From UBA7672 sp965229115 (GTDB lineage: Bacteria; Pseudomonadota; Alphaproteobacteria; Caulobacterales; Hyphomonadaceae): a stretch of DNA of 64,000 bases. The position numbers were made by a program, and so were the translations under genes. Below the pieces are notes generated by a model, which had not been told where the DNA came from, searched no databases, and saw only the letters and a program-made list of their open reading frames with translations. Location: NCBI GenBank assembly GCA_965229115.1, contig CBDDIR010000003.1, forward strand, positions 3,410,001 to 3,474,000, given 5' to 3'. Positions 51,844 to 61,180 of the stretch are shown here, piece after piece (position 1 is the stretch's first letter; each line of letters opens with the position of its first letter).

Positions 51844-53634
51844 ATGCGTCGCCTGATCCAGAAGAGTTTCGTCGCCGTGGTGGCGCTCGCTTGCCTGCTC
51901 CCAGCATCGGCGCAGCAGCCGGCCCAACAACCTGCGAAGCGACCCAACATCATCGTCATGGTGGTGGACGACGCGGCCTTTATGGATTTCGGCGTTTATG
52001 GCGGCGAGGCGCGCACGCCGAACATCGACAGACTGGCCGCGAATGGCGCGATGATGACGAACTATCATACCTCGCCACTATGCTCGCCCTCGCGCGCCAT
52101 GCTGCTCACCGGTATGGACAGCCACCGCACCGGGCTTTCGACGATCGAAGAGGTTCTGCCACCGGAGCTCAAGGGCAAGCCGGGCTACACGCTGCGGCTG
52201 GAGCCAGGCGTGCTGACGCTGGCGGATCGACTGAAAGCGACGGGTTATCGCACGCTGATGTCGGGCAAGTGGCATCTCGGCCGTGGCGAGGGCGACCTGC
52301 CGAACTCGCACGGCTTCGATCGTTCGCTCGCGCTTGATGCATCGGGCGCGGATAACTGGGCCGACAAGTCGTACATGCCCTATTACCAGGAAGCGCCGTG
52401 GTTCGAGGATGGCAAGCCTGCCAAGCTGCCGGATGAGTTCTATTCATCCGAGATGCTGGTTGACCGGCTGATCCAGTATATTGACGAGGATAAGGGCGCA
52501 GCGCCCTATTTCGGCTACCTGGCGTTTCAGGCCGTGCACATCCCGGTGCAGGCGCCGAAGCAGTTTTCCGACAATTATATCGGCCAGTTCGACAAGGGCT
52601 GGGAGGCTGTGCGACGCGCGCGATGGGATCGCGCAGTTGCATCCGGCGTTGTACCTGCCAGCGCGCTCTTTGCCGGGATGCCGGAAGGCATGCGTGCATG
52701 GTCAGCCGTCCCCGAGCTGGACCGGAAGAAGTATGCCCGCACGATGGAAGTCTATTCCGGGATGCTGGAGGCGATGGACCATCATATCGGGCGGCTGATG
52801 GCGCACATCGCAGAGCGCGGCGAACTGGACAACACGATCTTCGTCATCACCTCCGACAACGGGCCAGAGCCTAGCGATCCCGTCCACGAGAAGTGGATGG
52901 ATATCTGGATGGCGATGAACGGCTATCACTGGAATCTCGAAGGCATGGGCGAGCGCGGCAGCCTTGCCTTTATCGGTCCGGAATGGGCTTCTGCGATTTC
53001 GGGGCCGGGGCAGTTCTACAAATTCTATGCATCGGACGGCGGCCTGCGCGCGCCGATGGTGATCTCTGCACCAGGTATCGCAGGCGGGCAGCGCCATTCT
53101 GCATTCGCCTTCGTAACCGATATTGCTCCCACCCTGCTCGAGATGGCGGGCGCCGGCGTTGCGACGCCGGAGGGTGCGCTGCCGATCACCGGTCGCAGCC
53201 TGATCCCTCTGCTGACAGGACAAGCTGATCGCGTTTATGGCACGAGCGATGCGGTGGGCGTGGAGGTTTCCGGCAACTCCGCGCTGTTCCGCGACAACTG
53301 GAAGATCGTTCGCAACATGCCGCCGATCGGCGATGGCAAATGGCGGCTCTACGATCACGCGAGCGATCCCGGCGAGGTGAACGATCTATCTGCCGCCATG
53401 CCAGACGTGCTCGCCTCCATGCTGGTCGATTACGACGCCTATACCGTGCGTTCAGGTGTGTTGCCGCTGCCGGAAGGCTATGAAGTGGAGCGGCAGGTGC
53501 GCCGCAACGTGATCGCCCGGCAGGTCGCCTTCCATGCGGGAACTGTTATCGCCATCGGCGTGGGGCTCGTCGTTGCCATCGGGTTTATAACGTTCGCGCT
53601 GCTTCGCGGTCGCAAGTGTAAGGCCGAAGTTTGA
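51844..53634 (+). CDS. exported arylsulfatase-type sulfatase
   Basis: The 596-residue protein has a signal peptide ending at ASAQ. The sulfatase core shows RPNIIVMVVDDAAFMDFGVY with the metal Asp pair, the CxPSR motif LCSPSRAMLLTG with Cys80 to be converted to formylglycine, SGKWHLGRGEG, and TSDNGPEP. A C-terminal membrane helix (IAIGVGLVVAIGFITFALL) anchors it. It hydrolyses an unknown sulfate ester in the periplasm. It is followed by a second sulfatase and the activating enzyme. Confidence 0.93.
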   Translation: MRRLIQKSFVAVVALACLLPASAQQPAQQPAKRPNIIVMVVDDAAFMDFGVYGGEARTPNIDRLAANGAMMTNYHTSPLCSPSRAMLLTGMDSHRTGLSTIEEVLPPELKGKPGYTLRLEPGVLTLADRLKATGYRTLMSGKWHLGRGEGDLPNSHGFDRSLALDASGADNWADKSYMPYYQEAPWFEDGKPAKLPDEFYSSEMLVDRLIQYIDEDKGAAPYFGYLAFQAVHIPVQAPKQFSDNYIGQFDKGWEAVRRARWDRAVASGVVPASALFAGMPEGMRAWSAVPELDRKKYARTMEVYSGMLEAMDHHIGRLMAHIAERGELDNTIFVITSDNGPEPSDPVHEKWMDIWMAMNGYHWNLEGMGERGSLAFIGPEWASAISGPGQFYKFYASDGGLRAPMVISAPGIAGGQRHSAFAFVTDIAPTLLEMAGAGVATPEGALPITGRSLIPLLTGQADRVYGTSDAVGVEVSGNSALFRDNWKIVRNMPPIGDGKWRLYDHASDPGEVNDLSAAMPDVLASMLVDYDAYTVRSGVLPLPEGYEVERQVRRNVIARQVAFHAGTVIAIGVGLVVAIGFITFALLRGRKCKAEV

Positions 53635-53653
53635 GACTGGATTGGGGACGCGG

Positions 53654-55318
53654 ATGCTGAAGAAGATCCTGATCGGCATTGTGGCTGTGGCGCTGATCGG
53701 CGGCGGCGTGGCGTGGCTGAACCGCAAGGCCATCATGCTGTTCGTCGTCGGCAATACCGGCAAGAAGGAGGTTGGCCCCAACATTCCCGTGCCGTGGAAG
53801 GATGGACCGGCGGAGGCGACAACGCCGCTTGCGGAGCGCAAGCCGAACATCATCTTCATTCTCGCGGACGATCTGGGCTTCAACGATATCCGTACCTTCG
53901 GCGGCGGCGTTGCGGATGGGCGCGTACCTACGCCGAATATCGACCGCCTCGCAGCGAGCGGCGTCAGCTTTACGCAGGCCTATGCCGGCACGGCGACCTG
54001 CGCGCCTTCGCGCGCGATGATCATGACGGGCCGCTATCCGACACGCACGGGCTATGAGTTTACGCCGACGCCGGATGGCATGGGCGGCATTGTGGCTATG
54101 CTGGACGATCCAAGCGCCACCGGCCTGCCCGGCCTGATCTACAACAAGGAGCAGGCAGAGAAAGCGCCGACCTATACGCGCCAGGGCCTGCCAGGATCGG
54201 AAGTCACCTTCGCCGAAGTGCTGCATGATGTCGGCTATCACACCGTGCATATCGGCAAGTGGCACACGGGCGTGGGGCCGGAGTTTGGGCCGAATGCACA
54301 GGGGTTTGATGAAGCGCTATTGATGGCGTCGGGCCTGCATCTGCCAGTGGACGATCCCAGCGTTGTCAACGCGAAGGCGCCATCGGACCCGATCGACGCT
54401 TTCATGTGGGCGCGTATGCAGTTCGCCGCGTCCTTCAACGAGGGGCCATGGTTCGCGCCACGCGGCTATCTGGCGGATTACTGGACCGATGAAGCCATCA
54501 GCGTCATCAAGAAGAACAAGAACCAGCCCTTCTTCCTGAAGCTGGCGCACTGGGGCGTGCATTCGCCGCTGCAGGCGACCAAGGCCGATTATGACGCTGT
54601 GGGCGACATCAAGCCTGATCGCTTGCGCGTCTATGCGGCCATGGTGCGCGCGGTTGACCGCAGCGTTGGCCGCATTCTCGATACCTTGCAGGAAGAGGGT
54701 CTGGCGGAGAACACCATCATCGTGTTCACCAGCGACAATGGCGGCGCGGGCTATATCGGTCTGCCCGACATCAACAAACCCTATCGCGGCTGGAAGATGA
54801 CGCTGTTCGAAGGCGGCATCCATGTGCCGATGTTCATGAGCTGGCCGGGGCACATTCCCGCCCAGTCGAAGGTCACATCGCCCGTCGCTCATATTGACCT
54901 GATGCCGACATTCTCCGCGGCTGGCGGTGGAACCATCCCAGCCGGCGTCGAGATCGATGGCGTCAACCTGCTGCCCTACGTAACTGGAGGGGCCACCCCG
55001 GAAGCAAAGCCACATGACGTGATCTTCTGGCAGAGCGCGTACTACAAGGCTGTGCGCCAGGGCGACTGGAAGCTGCAGGTTTCGGACAAGCCGGCGAAGA
55101 CATGGCTGTTCGATCTCTCGATCGACCCGACCGAGAAAACGAACATCGCGGACAAGAACCCGGCGAAGGTGGCGGAGCTGAAGAAGCTGCTGGCCGATCA
55201 TCAAGCCACTGCTCGGCCGCCGCTCTATCCGCACACGACGGAAAACGCAGTCGCCATCGACAAGACGACCGCAGAGAAAGCGACGGCAGATGATGAATAT
55301 GTCTTCTGGCCGAACTGA
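53654..55318 (+). CDS. membrane-anchored sulfatase
   Basis: The 554-residue protein (ATG 53654; a TTG at 53642 is possible) has an N-terminal membrane anchor (ILIGIVAVALIGGGVAWL). The sulfatase core has PNIIFILADDLGFNDIRTFG, the formylglycine motif TCAPSRAMIMTGRYPTRTGY (Cys116), HIGKWHTGVG and VFTSDNGGAGYIG. It is 19 bp after the first sulfatase and convergent with the formylglycine-generating-enzyme gene. Confidence 0.93.
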   Translation: MLKKILIGIVAVALIGGGVAWLNRKAIMLFVVGNTGKKEVGPNIPVPWKDGPAEATTPLAERKPNIIFILADDLGFNDIRTFGGGVADGRVPTPNIDRLAASGVSFTQAYAGTATCAPSRAMIMTGRYPTRTGYEFTPTPDGMGGIVAMLDDPSATGLPGLIYNKEQAEKAPTYTRQGLPGSEVTFAEVLHDVGYHTVHIGKWHTGVGPEFGPNAQGFDEALLMASGLHLPVDDPSVVNAKAPSDPIDAFMWARMQFAASFNEGPWFAPRGYLADYWTDEAISVIKKNKNQPFFLKLAHWGVHSPLQATKADYDAVGDIKPDRLRVYAAMVRAVDRSVGRILDTLQEEGLAENTIIVFTSDNGGAGYIGLPDINKPYRGWKMTLFEGGIHVPMFMSWPGHIPAQSKVTSPVAHIDLMPTFSAAGGGTIPAGVEIDGVNLLPYVTGGATPEAKPHDVIFWQSAYYKAVRQGDWKLQVSDKPAKTWLFDLSIDPTEKTNIADKNPAKVAELKKLLADHQATARPPLYPHTTENAVAIDKTTAEKATADDEYVFWPN

Positions 55319-55324
55319 CGCGAT

Positions 55325-56242
55325 CTAGGGCGCGCTGTCTTTCACGATGCGGAAGCCGATGTGGTTGGACGAGAAGTCCACATCCTGCCCTTGCCGCGCA
55401 GCGCCGCGATAGCGTTTGCAGAAATTGTCGGCACACAGGAATGAGCCGCCCTTGATCGTGCTCTGCTGTGGGCCGAACGGCGTGGTTGTCCACTCCCACA
55501 CATTGCCGATCATGTCGTAGAGGCCGATGCGGCTAGCGGGGAAGCAGCCTGCGGGCGCGGCCTCAGCAAAGCCATCCTTCACCTCGTTGCGGGCGGGAAA
55601 CACGCCCTGCCAGGTGTTGGCGATGGGTTTGCCTTCCGGATCATAGGCGCCGGAAGTCGGATTGGCAGGATCTGGCATGCCCAGCATGGCGGCGTATTCC
55701 CACTCGTCTTCACTCGGCAGGCGCCCGCCGGCCCATGTGGCGTACGCTTGCGCGTCGTTCAGGGAAACGTGGACGACCGGCATGTCCATGCGGCGCAGCA
55801 GACTGCTGCCGGGGCCTTCCGGCGTTTTCCAAGTGGCGCCGCGTTTCAGAGTCCATTGGCCAGCACGACCCGCTTCGCCCGGCACGAACAGGCCCGAACC
55901 ACCATCTGGCCTGCTGGACGCAGACGTGCGTTCTGCATCGGTCACGTAGTTTGTTTCAACGATGAAGCGCTCGAACTGGCGGTTGGTGACTTCGTGGCTC
56001 TGGATGCTGAAGCCTGCGATGTGAACCTTTCGTGCTGGCCCTTCCTCCGGATAGAGGCCGTTCGCGCCCATGTCGAAATCGCCATCCGGCACGCTGACAA
56101 ACAGCCCGATCTGATCCGGCGACAGCCCACATTGCGGCGCCTCAGCTACCGGCGAGGCAGCCGCGGCTTCCACTGGTGCAGGCGTTGTCTCGCCGGAACA
56201 GGCGGTTGCTAGAATCGCAACAAGAAGAGTTAGACGCTTCAT
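55325..56242 (-). CDS. formylglycine-generating enzyme (SUMF1 family) with lipoprotein signal
   Basis: The 305-residue protein has a lipoprotein-like signal (LVAILATAC, Cys15) and then an FGE-sulfatase domain: HIAGFSIQSHEVTNRQFERF, ATWAGGRLPSEDEWEYAA, MIGNVWEWTTTPFG and KGGSFLCADNFCKRYRGAAR. The last carries both catalytic cysteines (Cys270 and Cys275) of the aerobic, copper-dependent enzyme. It converts the sulfatase Cys to formylglycine. Most bacterial FGEs are cytosolic, so an exported one suggests maturation in the periplasm. It overlaps the TetR gene by 4 bp. Confidence 0.9.
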   Translation of the reverse strand: MKRLTLLVAILATACSGETTPAPVEAAAASPVAEAPQCGLSPDQIGLFVSVPDGDFDMGANGLYPEEGPARKVHIAGFSIQSHEVTNRQFERFIVETNYVTDAERTSASSRPDGGSGLFVPGEAGRAGQWTLKRGATWKTPEGPGSSLLRRMDMPVVHVSLNDAQAYATWAGGRLPSEDEWEYAAMLGMPDPANPTSGAYDPEGKPIANTWQGVFPARNEVKDGFAEAAPAGCFPASRIGLYDMIGNVWEWTTTPFGPQQSTIKGGSFLCADNFCKRYRGAARQGQDVDFSSNHIGFRIVKDSAP

Positions 56243-56865
56243 TTGCCGGCCAGCATTCGCTCAACCGCAAAGCGCGCAACTTTCAACGCCTCCGCAGCCG
56301 ACAAACCCTGATCCTGACGCAGCCTGCGCCACGCTTCGAAACCCGTCGCCATCTCGATGCCGGAGAACAGCACCGCATCGTTGAGAACCTTCTGCGGCAA
56401 CACACGCTTCAGCCCTTCGCGCTCCATCCGCAGGAAGCGGTTGTAGTCTTTCATCAGGAAGGGCGAGCGAAAGCGCTGCAGGCTGCCGGCAATCTTCAGC
56501 GGCATGATGCGCTCGTAGATGTCGGCGCGGCGCTGCAGCAGTTCCTCGAACTGGTCACGCCATGTCTTGCCGACAAATGGCCGCCCGACGATAGGCAGGA
56601 TTTCCTGGTCAATCGCGGCGCTGATCTCGCGATTCAGCGTCTCCATTTCCTCGAAATGCCGAAACACTGTGCGCAGGCCGACATTGGCCTTTTCCGCCAC
56701 TCGGGCTGCTGCCGGCTGCATCTCCCCGGATCGCACCAGCTCGATCATCGCACGCACGATCTGTTCACGGCTGCGGCTGGATCGCTGACGGCGACCATCA
56801 GCCTCTTCTTCGGCCACACCTGTCGCTTCTTGCGCGCCCTTGCCCGTTCGACCCTTCGTTTGCAT
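56239..56865 (-). CDS. TetR-family transcriptional regulator
   Basis: The 208-residue protein has an N-terminal HTH (SREQIVRAMIELVRSGEMQP, AARVAEKANVGLRTVFRHFE) and an all-helical ligand domain. The N-terminal 30 residues are unusually charged and Gly-rich. It is directly upstream of, and overlapping (ATGA), the formylglycine-generating-enzyme gene. It probably controls that gene and perhaps the sulfatases. Confidence 0.9.
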   Translation of the reverse strand: MQTKGRTGKGAQEATGVAEEEADGRRQRSSRSREQIVRAMIELVRSGEMQPAAARVAEKANVGLRTVFRHFEEMETLNREISAAIDQEILPIVGRPFVGKTWRDQFEELLQRRADIYERIMPLKIAGSLQRFRSPFLMKDYNRFLRMEREGLKRVLPQKVLNDAVLFSGIEMATGFEAWRRLRQDQGLSAAEALKVARFAVERMLAGK

Positions 56866-56960
56866 GGAATCCAGAACCGGCGCCCCTGAAAGCTAATGCT
56901 TCAGAGCTAGCACAAAAATGGAATGTACGAAGCAACGTTCGGCGGCTGGTACGGCCGAAA

Positions 56961-58238
56961 CTACGGTTGTGCGCTCACAGACTCAATTCGGGCGACGGAG
57001 GACGGCTGATCGACCTGCTGCTTCGCCGCAGCCTCTATCACGGCCCGAACGCGCGCAACGTCGGCGGCACGTTCTGCGTAATACTGGTCAAGCGCACGAT
57101 TGGCCTGCTGGATGTGGGCTTCCACATTCTCGCTGGTGAGCTTGACGCCGTAGCCCTCGCTCTCACCCGTAATCGATTTGATGACTTCCTCACCCAGCGC
57201 CGGCTTGAAGTGCTGCGCTTCCCAGAACCAGCGCAGGTTGGTTTTTGTGTCGCCCGGCTGCGGCATAGGCTCCGTCGAGTATTGATCGGCGCCGCTGAAA
57301 TCCCACAGCTCGATATCTGCGCCTGCATTCCGCTCCTGATCGATCCGCGCGGTGAGCTGACGCTTCCACGAATCGTACCCATCCTTCAGGCCCAGCTCGC
57401 GATAGAGCACATACTCGTCCACGTAGGACGGTGCGATGAAGATGACCGTTTTCACCCTGTGCGCACGCGCGTCGTCGACCATGCGATCAAACACGCTGAA
57501 ATCCAGACGCGTATCCTTCGCCCAGGCCAGCAGGCGCGGCAGCTTGTAGCGAATTTTCCAGTCGGCCACTTCATGGTAGCCGTCCTGCGCTGCTTGAGCG
57601 TCGTTCGAACCGCCGGTGTTCCAACCCGACGCCGTGATGCTGCTGAGCGTAGTGTCGTCTTGGCTACGCAGTGTGCGAACCGAGTCCATCATGGCGCGGA
57701 AGGACATCAGCGCGAATGCGTAGTCGGTTGCGCGGCCAACGAACGCGAGATGGTTCTGAGTGCCATCAGGCGCGACGCTAAGGCGGGCGTTGATGCGCTT
57801 TGCCTCGGGATCTGCAGCGGGGATCGGCGTGATCGGCCAGAAGTCGTCAACGCTCAAGCCATACACAAGCCGGGCCGGGTTGCCGTTGACGAGCGCATGC
57901 TGGAAATGCTGAACGCGTTCGTTCATGTAGAAGCCGGGAACGGCGAGATTGAAGACCGGCTGCCACTCGGAAGGCCAGGAGGCGCTATCGGGATCAAGCC
58001 CGAGGTCAACGCGCGAGTTGCCGAGCAGGATGGTTTTCGCGTCGCGACGCTCCAGCATGTATGTCTTCGCAAGGTCGGGCTGATCGATGGCCGCAACCTT
58101 GTTGCCTGCCAACCGCTCCAGCGGCTTGCTGCCGAAGACGCCGTAAGGGTCGATCAGATAGTTGAACGTCGCGGCGCCGCCCAGGACAAGCAGGAGCGTT
58201 GCCAGAAAGACCAACGAGAAGTTGCGCATATCGGACAT
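56961..58238 (-). CDS. membrane-anchored SGNH/AlgX-like protein of an acylation module
   Basis: The 425-residue protein has an N-terminal anchor (FSLVFLATLLLVLGGAATFN). An SGNH-like fold follows: AKTILLGNSRVDLGLDPDS carries the block I-like GNSR serine, and ELWDFSGADQYS a later block. A coiled, helical C-terminus follows. It lies 12 bp downstream of the MBOAT acyltransferase gene, as AlgJ/AlgX/PatB-like proteins do. It probably transfers an acetyl or other acyl group to an exported polysaccharide. Confidence 0.8.
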   Translation of the reverse strand: MSDMRNFSLVFLATLLLVLGGAATFNYLIDPYGVFGSKPLERLAGNKVAAIDQPDLAKTYMLERRDAKTILLGNSRVDLGLDPDSASWPSEWQPVFNLAVPGFYMNERVQHFQHALVNGNPARLVYGLSVDDFWPITPIPAADPEAKRINARLSVAPDGTQNHLAFVGRATDYAFALMSFRAMMDSVRTLRSQDDTTLSSITASGWNTGGSNDAQAAQDGYHEVADWKIRYKLPRLLAWAKDTRLDFSVFDRMVDDARAHRVKTVIFIAPSYVDEYVLYRELGLKDGYDSWKRQLTARIDQERNAGADIELWDFSGADQYSTEPMPQPGDTKTNLRWFWEAQHFKPALGEEVIKSITGESEGYGVKLTSENVEAHIQQANRALDQYYAERAADVARVRAVIEAAAKQQVDQPSSVARIESVSAQP

Positions 58239-58250
58239 CTGCGGACGACC

Positions 58251-59819
58251 CTAGAAGTTCCAGTAGAGAAACTCGCTGACCCGATAGAGGGCCAGGATGC
58301 TTGCGGCGGTGGCGACGGCCATACCGGCCGCCCAGACAGGTTTCGGGGTCCAACGGATCTTCTCCGCAAGCTTACCGAGAATATTCACGCGGCCCGAGTT
58401 CGACTCGCTCGGCATGGTGATTGCCGGCTCGTAGTTGCGCATGACCTCAAGCAGGTTCGGCGCAAGGATGGCGATCGCCAGGAGCGGGATGATCAACTGC
58501 CAGACTTCCATCGCCAATGCCGGAATGGCCACCGTCGAGCCCGCATTGAGGAAGAACATTCCTTCCACCACGTTGAACGCGGTCGCGACCGAGTCTGCCC
58601 GGAAGAAGATCATGGTTGCGGCGACACATGTGAGGGTCACGACGAAGCCGAGCGGACGCATCACGCGATCGTAGCTGACCTGATCCTTCCAGAACTTGGT
58701 GCGAGACAGGCGCCAGGCGTGGTTGATGATGAGGAGGGCTGCATGCAGCAGGCCCCACACGATGAACTGATCGCCCGCCCCGTGCCACAGGCCGGAAATG
58801 AACATGGTGACCAGCGTCGGCACCGCAATGATCTGCAGGAAGGCAGGAACGGTGGTGCGATTGCCGGCGATGCCCTTCTTCTTTTTCGCGGCGCGCCCAC
58901 GGATCGCGGCGACTGAGATCGGCGTATAGACATAGGCCGTCAGGAACCGCGTCAGCGTGATGTGCCAGCGCGCCCAGAAGTCGATCATGCTGGTCGCCTT
59001 GAGCGGCGAGTTGAAGTTCATCGGCAGCTTGATGCCCAGCATCCGCGACAGGCCGAGCGCCATATCGGAATAGGCGGAAAAGTCGAAGTAAAGCTGCAGG
59101 GTGTATCCAAGCGCAGCGCCCCATGCGAGCGACGCGCTCATGGGCTCACCCGAAGCCGCGTGGGCATACAGCGCAGAGACCGGCACGGCGATCGAGTCCG
59201 CGAGAACGACCTTCTTGAATATACCGCCCGCGAACAATGCCGCGCCGACCGCCATGTTGGTCCAGTCGAACCTGTACGTGGCCTTCTCGAATTGCGGCAT
59301 CATCTCGCGATGGTGGACGATGGGGCCGGCAATGAGGTGCGGGAAGAAGATAACGAACAGGCCGAAATCGCGCAGGCGGAACTTCTCGACCGAGCCGTTG
59401 CTGATGTCGATCAGAAGCGTGAGCTGCTGGAACGTGTAGAAAGAGATGCCCAGGGGCAGAATGATCGCCAGAGTTTCGAAATGCTGGCCCGTGACGTTCC
59501 CCACCGTGGTGAGGAAGAAGTTCATGTATTTGTAATAGCCGAGCAGCCCGATGTTCACGACCGCGGCGAACGCGAGATAGGCGCCACGGCGCGAAGCCTT
59601 CGGCTCCCGCACCATCGCGACGGCGACAAGGTAGTTGAAGAAGATCGAGATCAGCAGGAGCGGCAGGTACTGGATATTCCAGACGCCGTAGAAGGCCAAC
59701 GAAGCCGCGATCAGCAGGAGTTGTGCAGCGCCAGGCCCGAAGAAGCGGGCCAACAGAAACACGCCTGCCAGGGCGACCGGCAGGAAGACGAAGATGAACT
59801 CATACGAATTGAAAAGCAT
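58251..59819 (-). CDS. MBOAT-family membrane O-acyltransferase (AlgI-like)
   Basis: The 522-residue protein starts at ATG 59819 (MLFNSYEFIFVFLPVALAGV), the classic AlgI-type N-terminus. Typical MBOAT motifs are FFPHLIAGPIVHHREMMPQF, LQLYFDFSAYSDMALGLSRM, DFWARWHITLTRFL and the catalytic His region FISGLWHGAGDQFIVWG. It brings an acyl group across the membrane for polysaccharide modification with the SGNH-like protein downstream. The frame upstream of 59819 is not needed. Confidence 0.93.
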   Translation of the reverse strand: MLFNSYEFIFVFLPVALAGVFLLARFFGPGAAQLLLIAASLAFYGVWNIQYLPLLLISIFFNYLVAVAMVREPKASRRGAYLAFAAVVNIGLLGYYKYMNFFLTTVGNVTGQHFETLAIILPLGISFYTFQQLTLLIDISNGSVEKFRLRDFGLFVIFFPHLIAGPIVHHREMMPQFEKATYRFDWTNMAVGAALFAGGIFKKVVLADSIAVPVSALYAHAASGEPMSASLAWGAALGYTLQLYFDFSAYSDMALGLSRMLGIKLPMNFNSPLKATSMIDFWARWHITLTRFLTAYVYTPISVAAIRGRAAKKKKGIAGNRTTVPAFLQIIAVPTLVTMFISGLWHGAGDQFIVWGLLHAALLIINHAWRLSRTKFWKDQVSYDRVMRPLGFVVTLTCVAATMIFFRADSVATAFNVVEGMFFLNAGSTVAIPALAMEVWQLIIPLLAIAILAPNLLEVMRNYEPAITMPSESNSGRVNILGKLAEKIRWTPKPVWAAGMAVATAASILALYRVSEFLYWNF

Positions 59820-60064
59820 CGCACACCAGCGGCCGTGACCCTGTACCGGCGGTCGGCCCCACTCTCCCCAACTTACAGCGTGGCTTCCGCACCCAAGAGG
59901 CGCAGCGTGCAGAAGCACTCGACCCGTGCACGGCTCAAAAAACACACGCGGCGACGTTGAACCTTGCAAGCGTCCCTTACATCAAGACGTTCGCAAATGC
60001 AGAAGGCTTCGCTTCTAGGTTGAGCGGACTCTGCGATCGTGAAAGCCTTCTCGCGCGACGTGCC

Positions 60065-61180
60065 TCAAGTCAGAGCGAGCGCGTCCGCCAACGCAAAGAA
60101 AGCAGGCTTTGGCGCGCAGTTTTCATCGAACGGAAGAGGCCGTCCGCGCGGCTGCAGGAAGTCACCTGGCCCTTCAGACAGCCAGCTGTGTGCGTCTGAT
60201 AACCCCCATGTGATGACCGTAGGAACATTGTCGTTTCCCAATGCTGTCGTGACGATCTGGCGATAGACATCCGCGACCTGCCGATCGCGCGCATCGCGAT
60301 CTCCCGGCATGCCGGCGTCCGAGACGTCCAACTCTGTCACATAGACGCGCGTTCCGATCTCGCCGAGCTGACCGACGAAGTCGTTGAAGACGGCCGGATC
60401 GAAGGTGTGCTTCACACGGTAGTGACATTCGAGGCCCACGACATCGACGCGTCCGCCCGCATCTTTCACCTCGCGCACGATGTCCAGGATGCTGGCGCGA
60501 TACTTATCGCTTGCAGCGCCGGCCCATTCCGGCCCCGCTTCGTTGAGCACCAGCAACGCAGCTGGATCAGCCGCCTCGGCGCGCAGGAAGCTGCGTTTTA
60601 TGTAGTCGCGTCCGAGGGCGTCATACCAGGGGCCACTCCGAAGACCGCCCGGATTGCCATGCTGCGGCCAGAGCGGCTCGTTCACGACATCCCATGAATG
60701 CAGCCGGCCAGCATAGCGGCCGCAGACCTCGTCGATGTGGCGATCCAGCCAGTAAGCTCGCTTCTGCGCGGTCTCCTTCAGAAGCCATTTGGACGGCCAG
60801 TCATTCCAGATCAGCGTATGGCCGCGTAGCGGTATTCCTGCCTGCGCTGCGAAAGCGACGGTGGCGTCGGCTTCCACAAAATCGACCTCAGGCCCGTTCG
60901 GGCGAAGCCAATCGAACTTCATGCAGTTCTCGGTCGTCAGAATACGCGCGTGGCGCTTGATCAGAGCCCCGTATGCTTCGTCACGCAGGACATCCGGCAA
61001 TTCAAACGCGCTGCCGAAAATCCGCCCACGCGCCGCAGCGAGATCGCCTAACGAGAGATCCGTCGACACCTGCGGAGCATTGTTCTCAACCGAGTGCGCA
61101 GGCTGGCACCCGCCAGCGGCAAGCGACGAAGCCCCGGCCAAAGCAAGCAACCGACGGCGATCGAGTGTCGGCCCGGTCAC
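60065..61180 (-). CDS. exported GH10 endo-beta-1,4-xylanase-type hydrolase
   Basis: The 371-residue protein starts at a GTG (61180) overlapping the upstream stop (GTGA). A Tat/lipoprotein-like signal (LDRRRLLALAGASSLAAGGC) follows. The GH10 barrel shows GHTLIWNDWPSKWL, the acid/base Glu168 in SWDVVNEPLWPQ and the nucleophile Glu283 in VYVTELDVSDAG. In this cluster it more likely trims or cuts the exported polysaccharide than digests plant xylan. Translation is coupled to the VpsF-like gene. Confidence 0.9.
   Translation of the reverse strand: MTGPTLDRRRLLALAGASSLAAGGCQPAHSVENNAPQVSTDLSLGDLAAARGRIFGSAFELPDVLRDEAYGALIKRHARILTTENCMKFDWLRPNGPEVDFVEADATVAFAAQAGIPLRGHTLIWNDWPSKWLLKETAQKRAYWLDRHIDEVCGRYAGRLHSWDVVNEPLWPQHGNPGGLRSGPWYDALGRDYIKRSFLRAEAADPAALLVLNEAGPEWAGAASDKYRASILDIVREVKDAGGRVDVVGLECHYRVKHTFDPAVFNDFVGQLGEIGTRVYVTELDVSDAGMPGDRDARDRQVADVYRQIVTTALGNDNVPTVITWGLSDAHSWLSEGPGDFLQPRGRPLPFDENCAPKPAFFALADALALT

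Noticed and set aside
56967..58916. 649-residue open frame on the plus strand
   Set aside because: It is antisense to the SGNH-like and MBOAT genes, which have clear motifs and membrane patterns; the plus-strand translation is charged low-complexity sequence.
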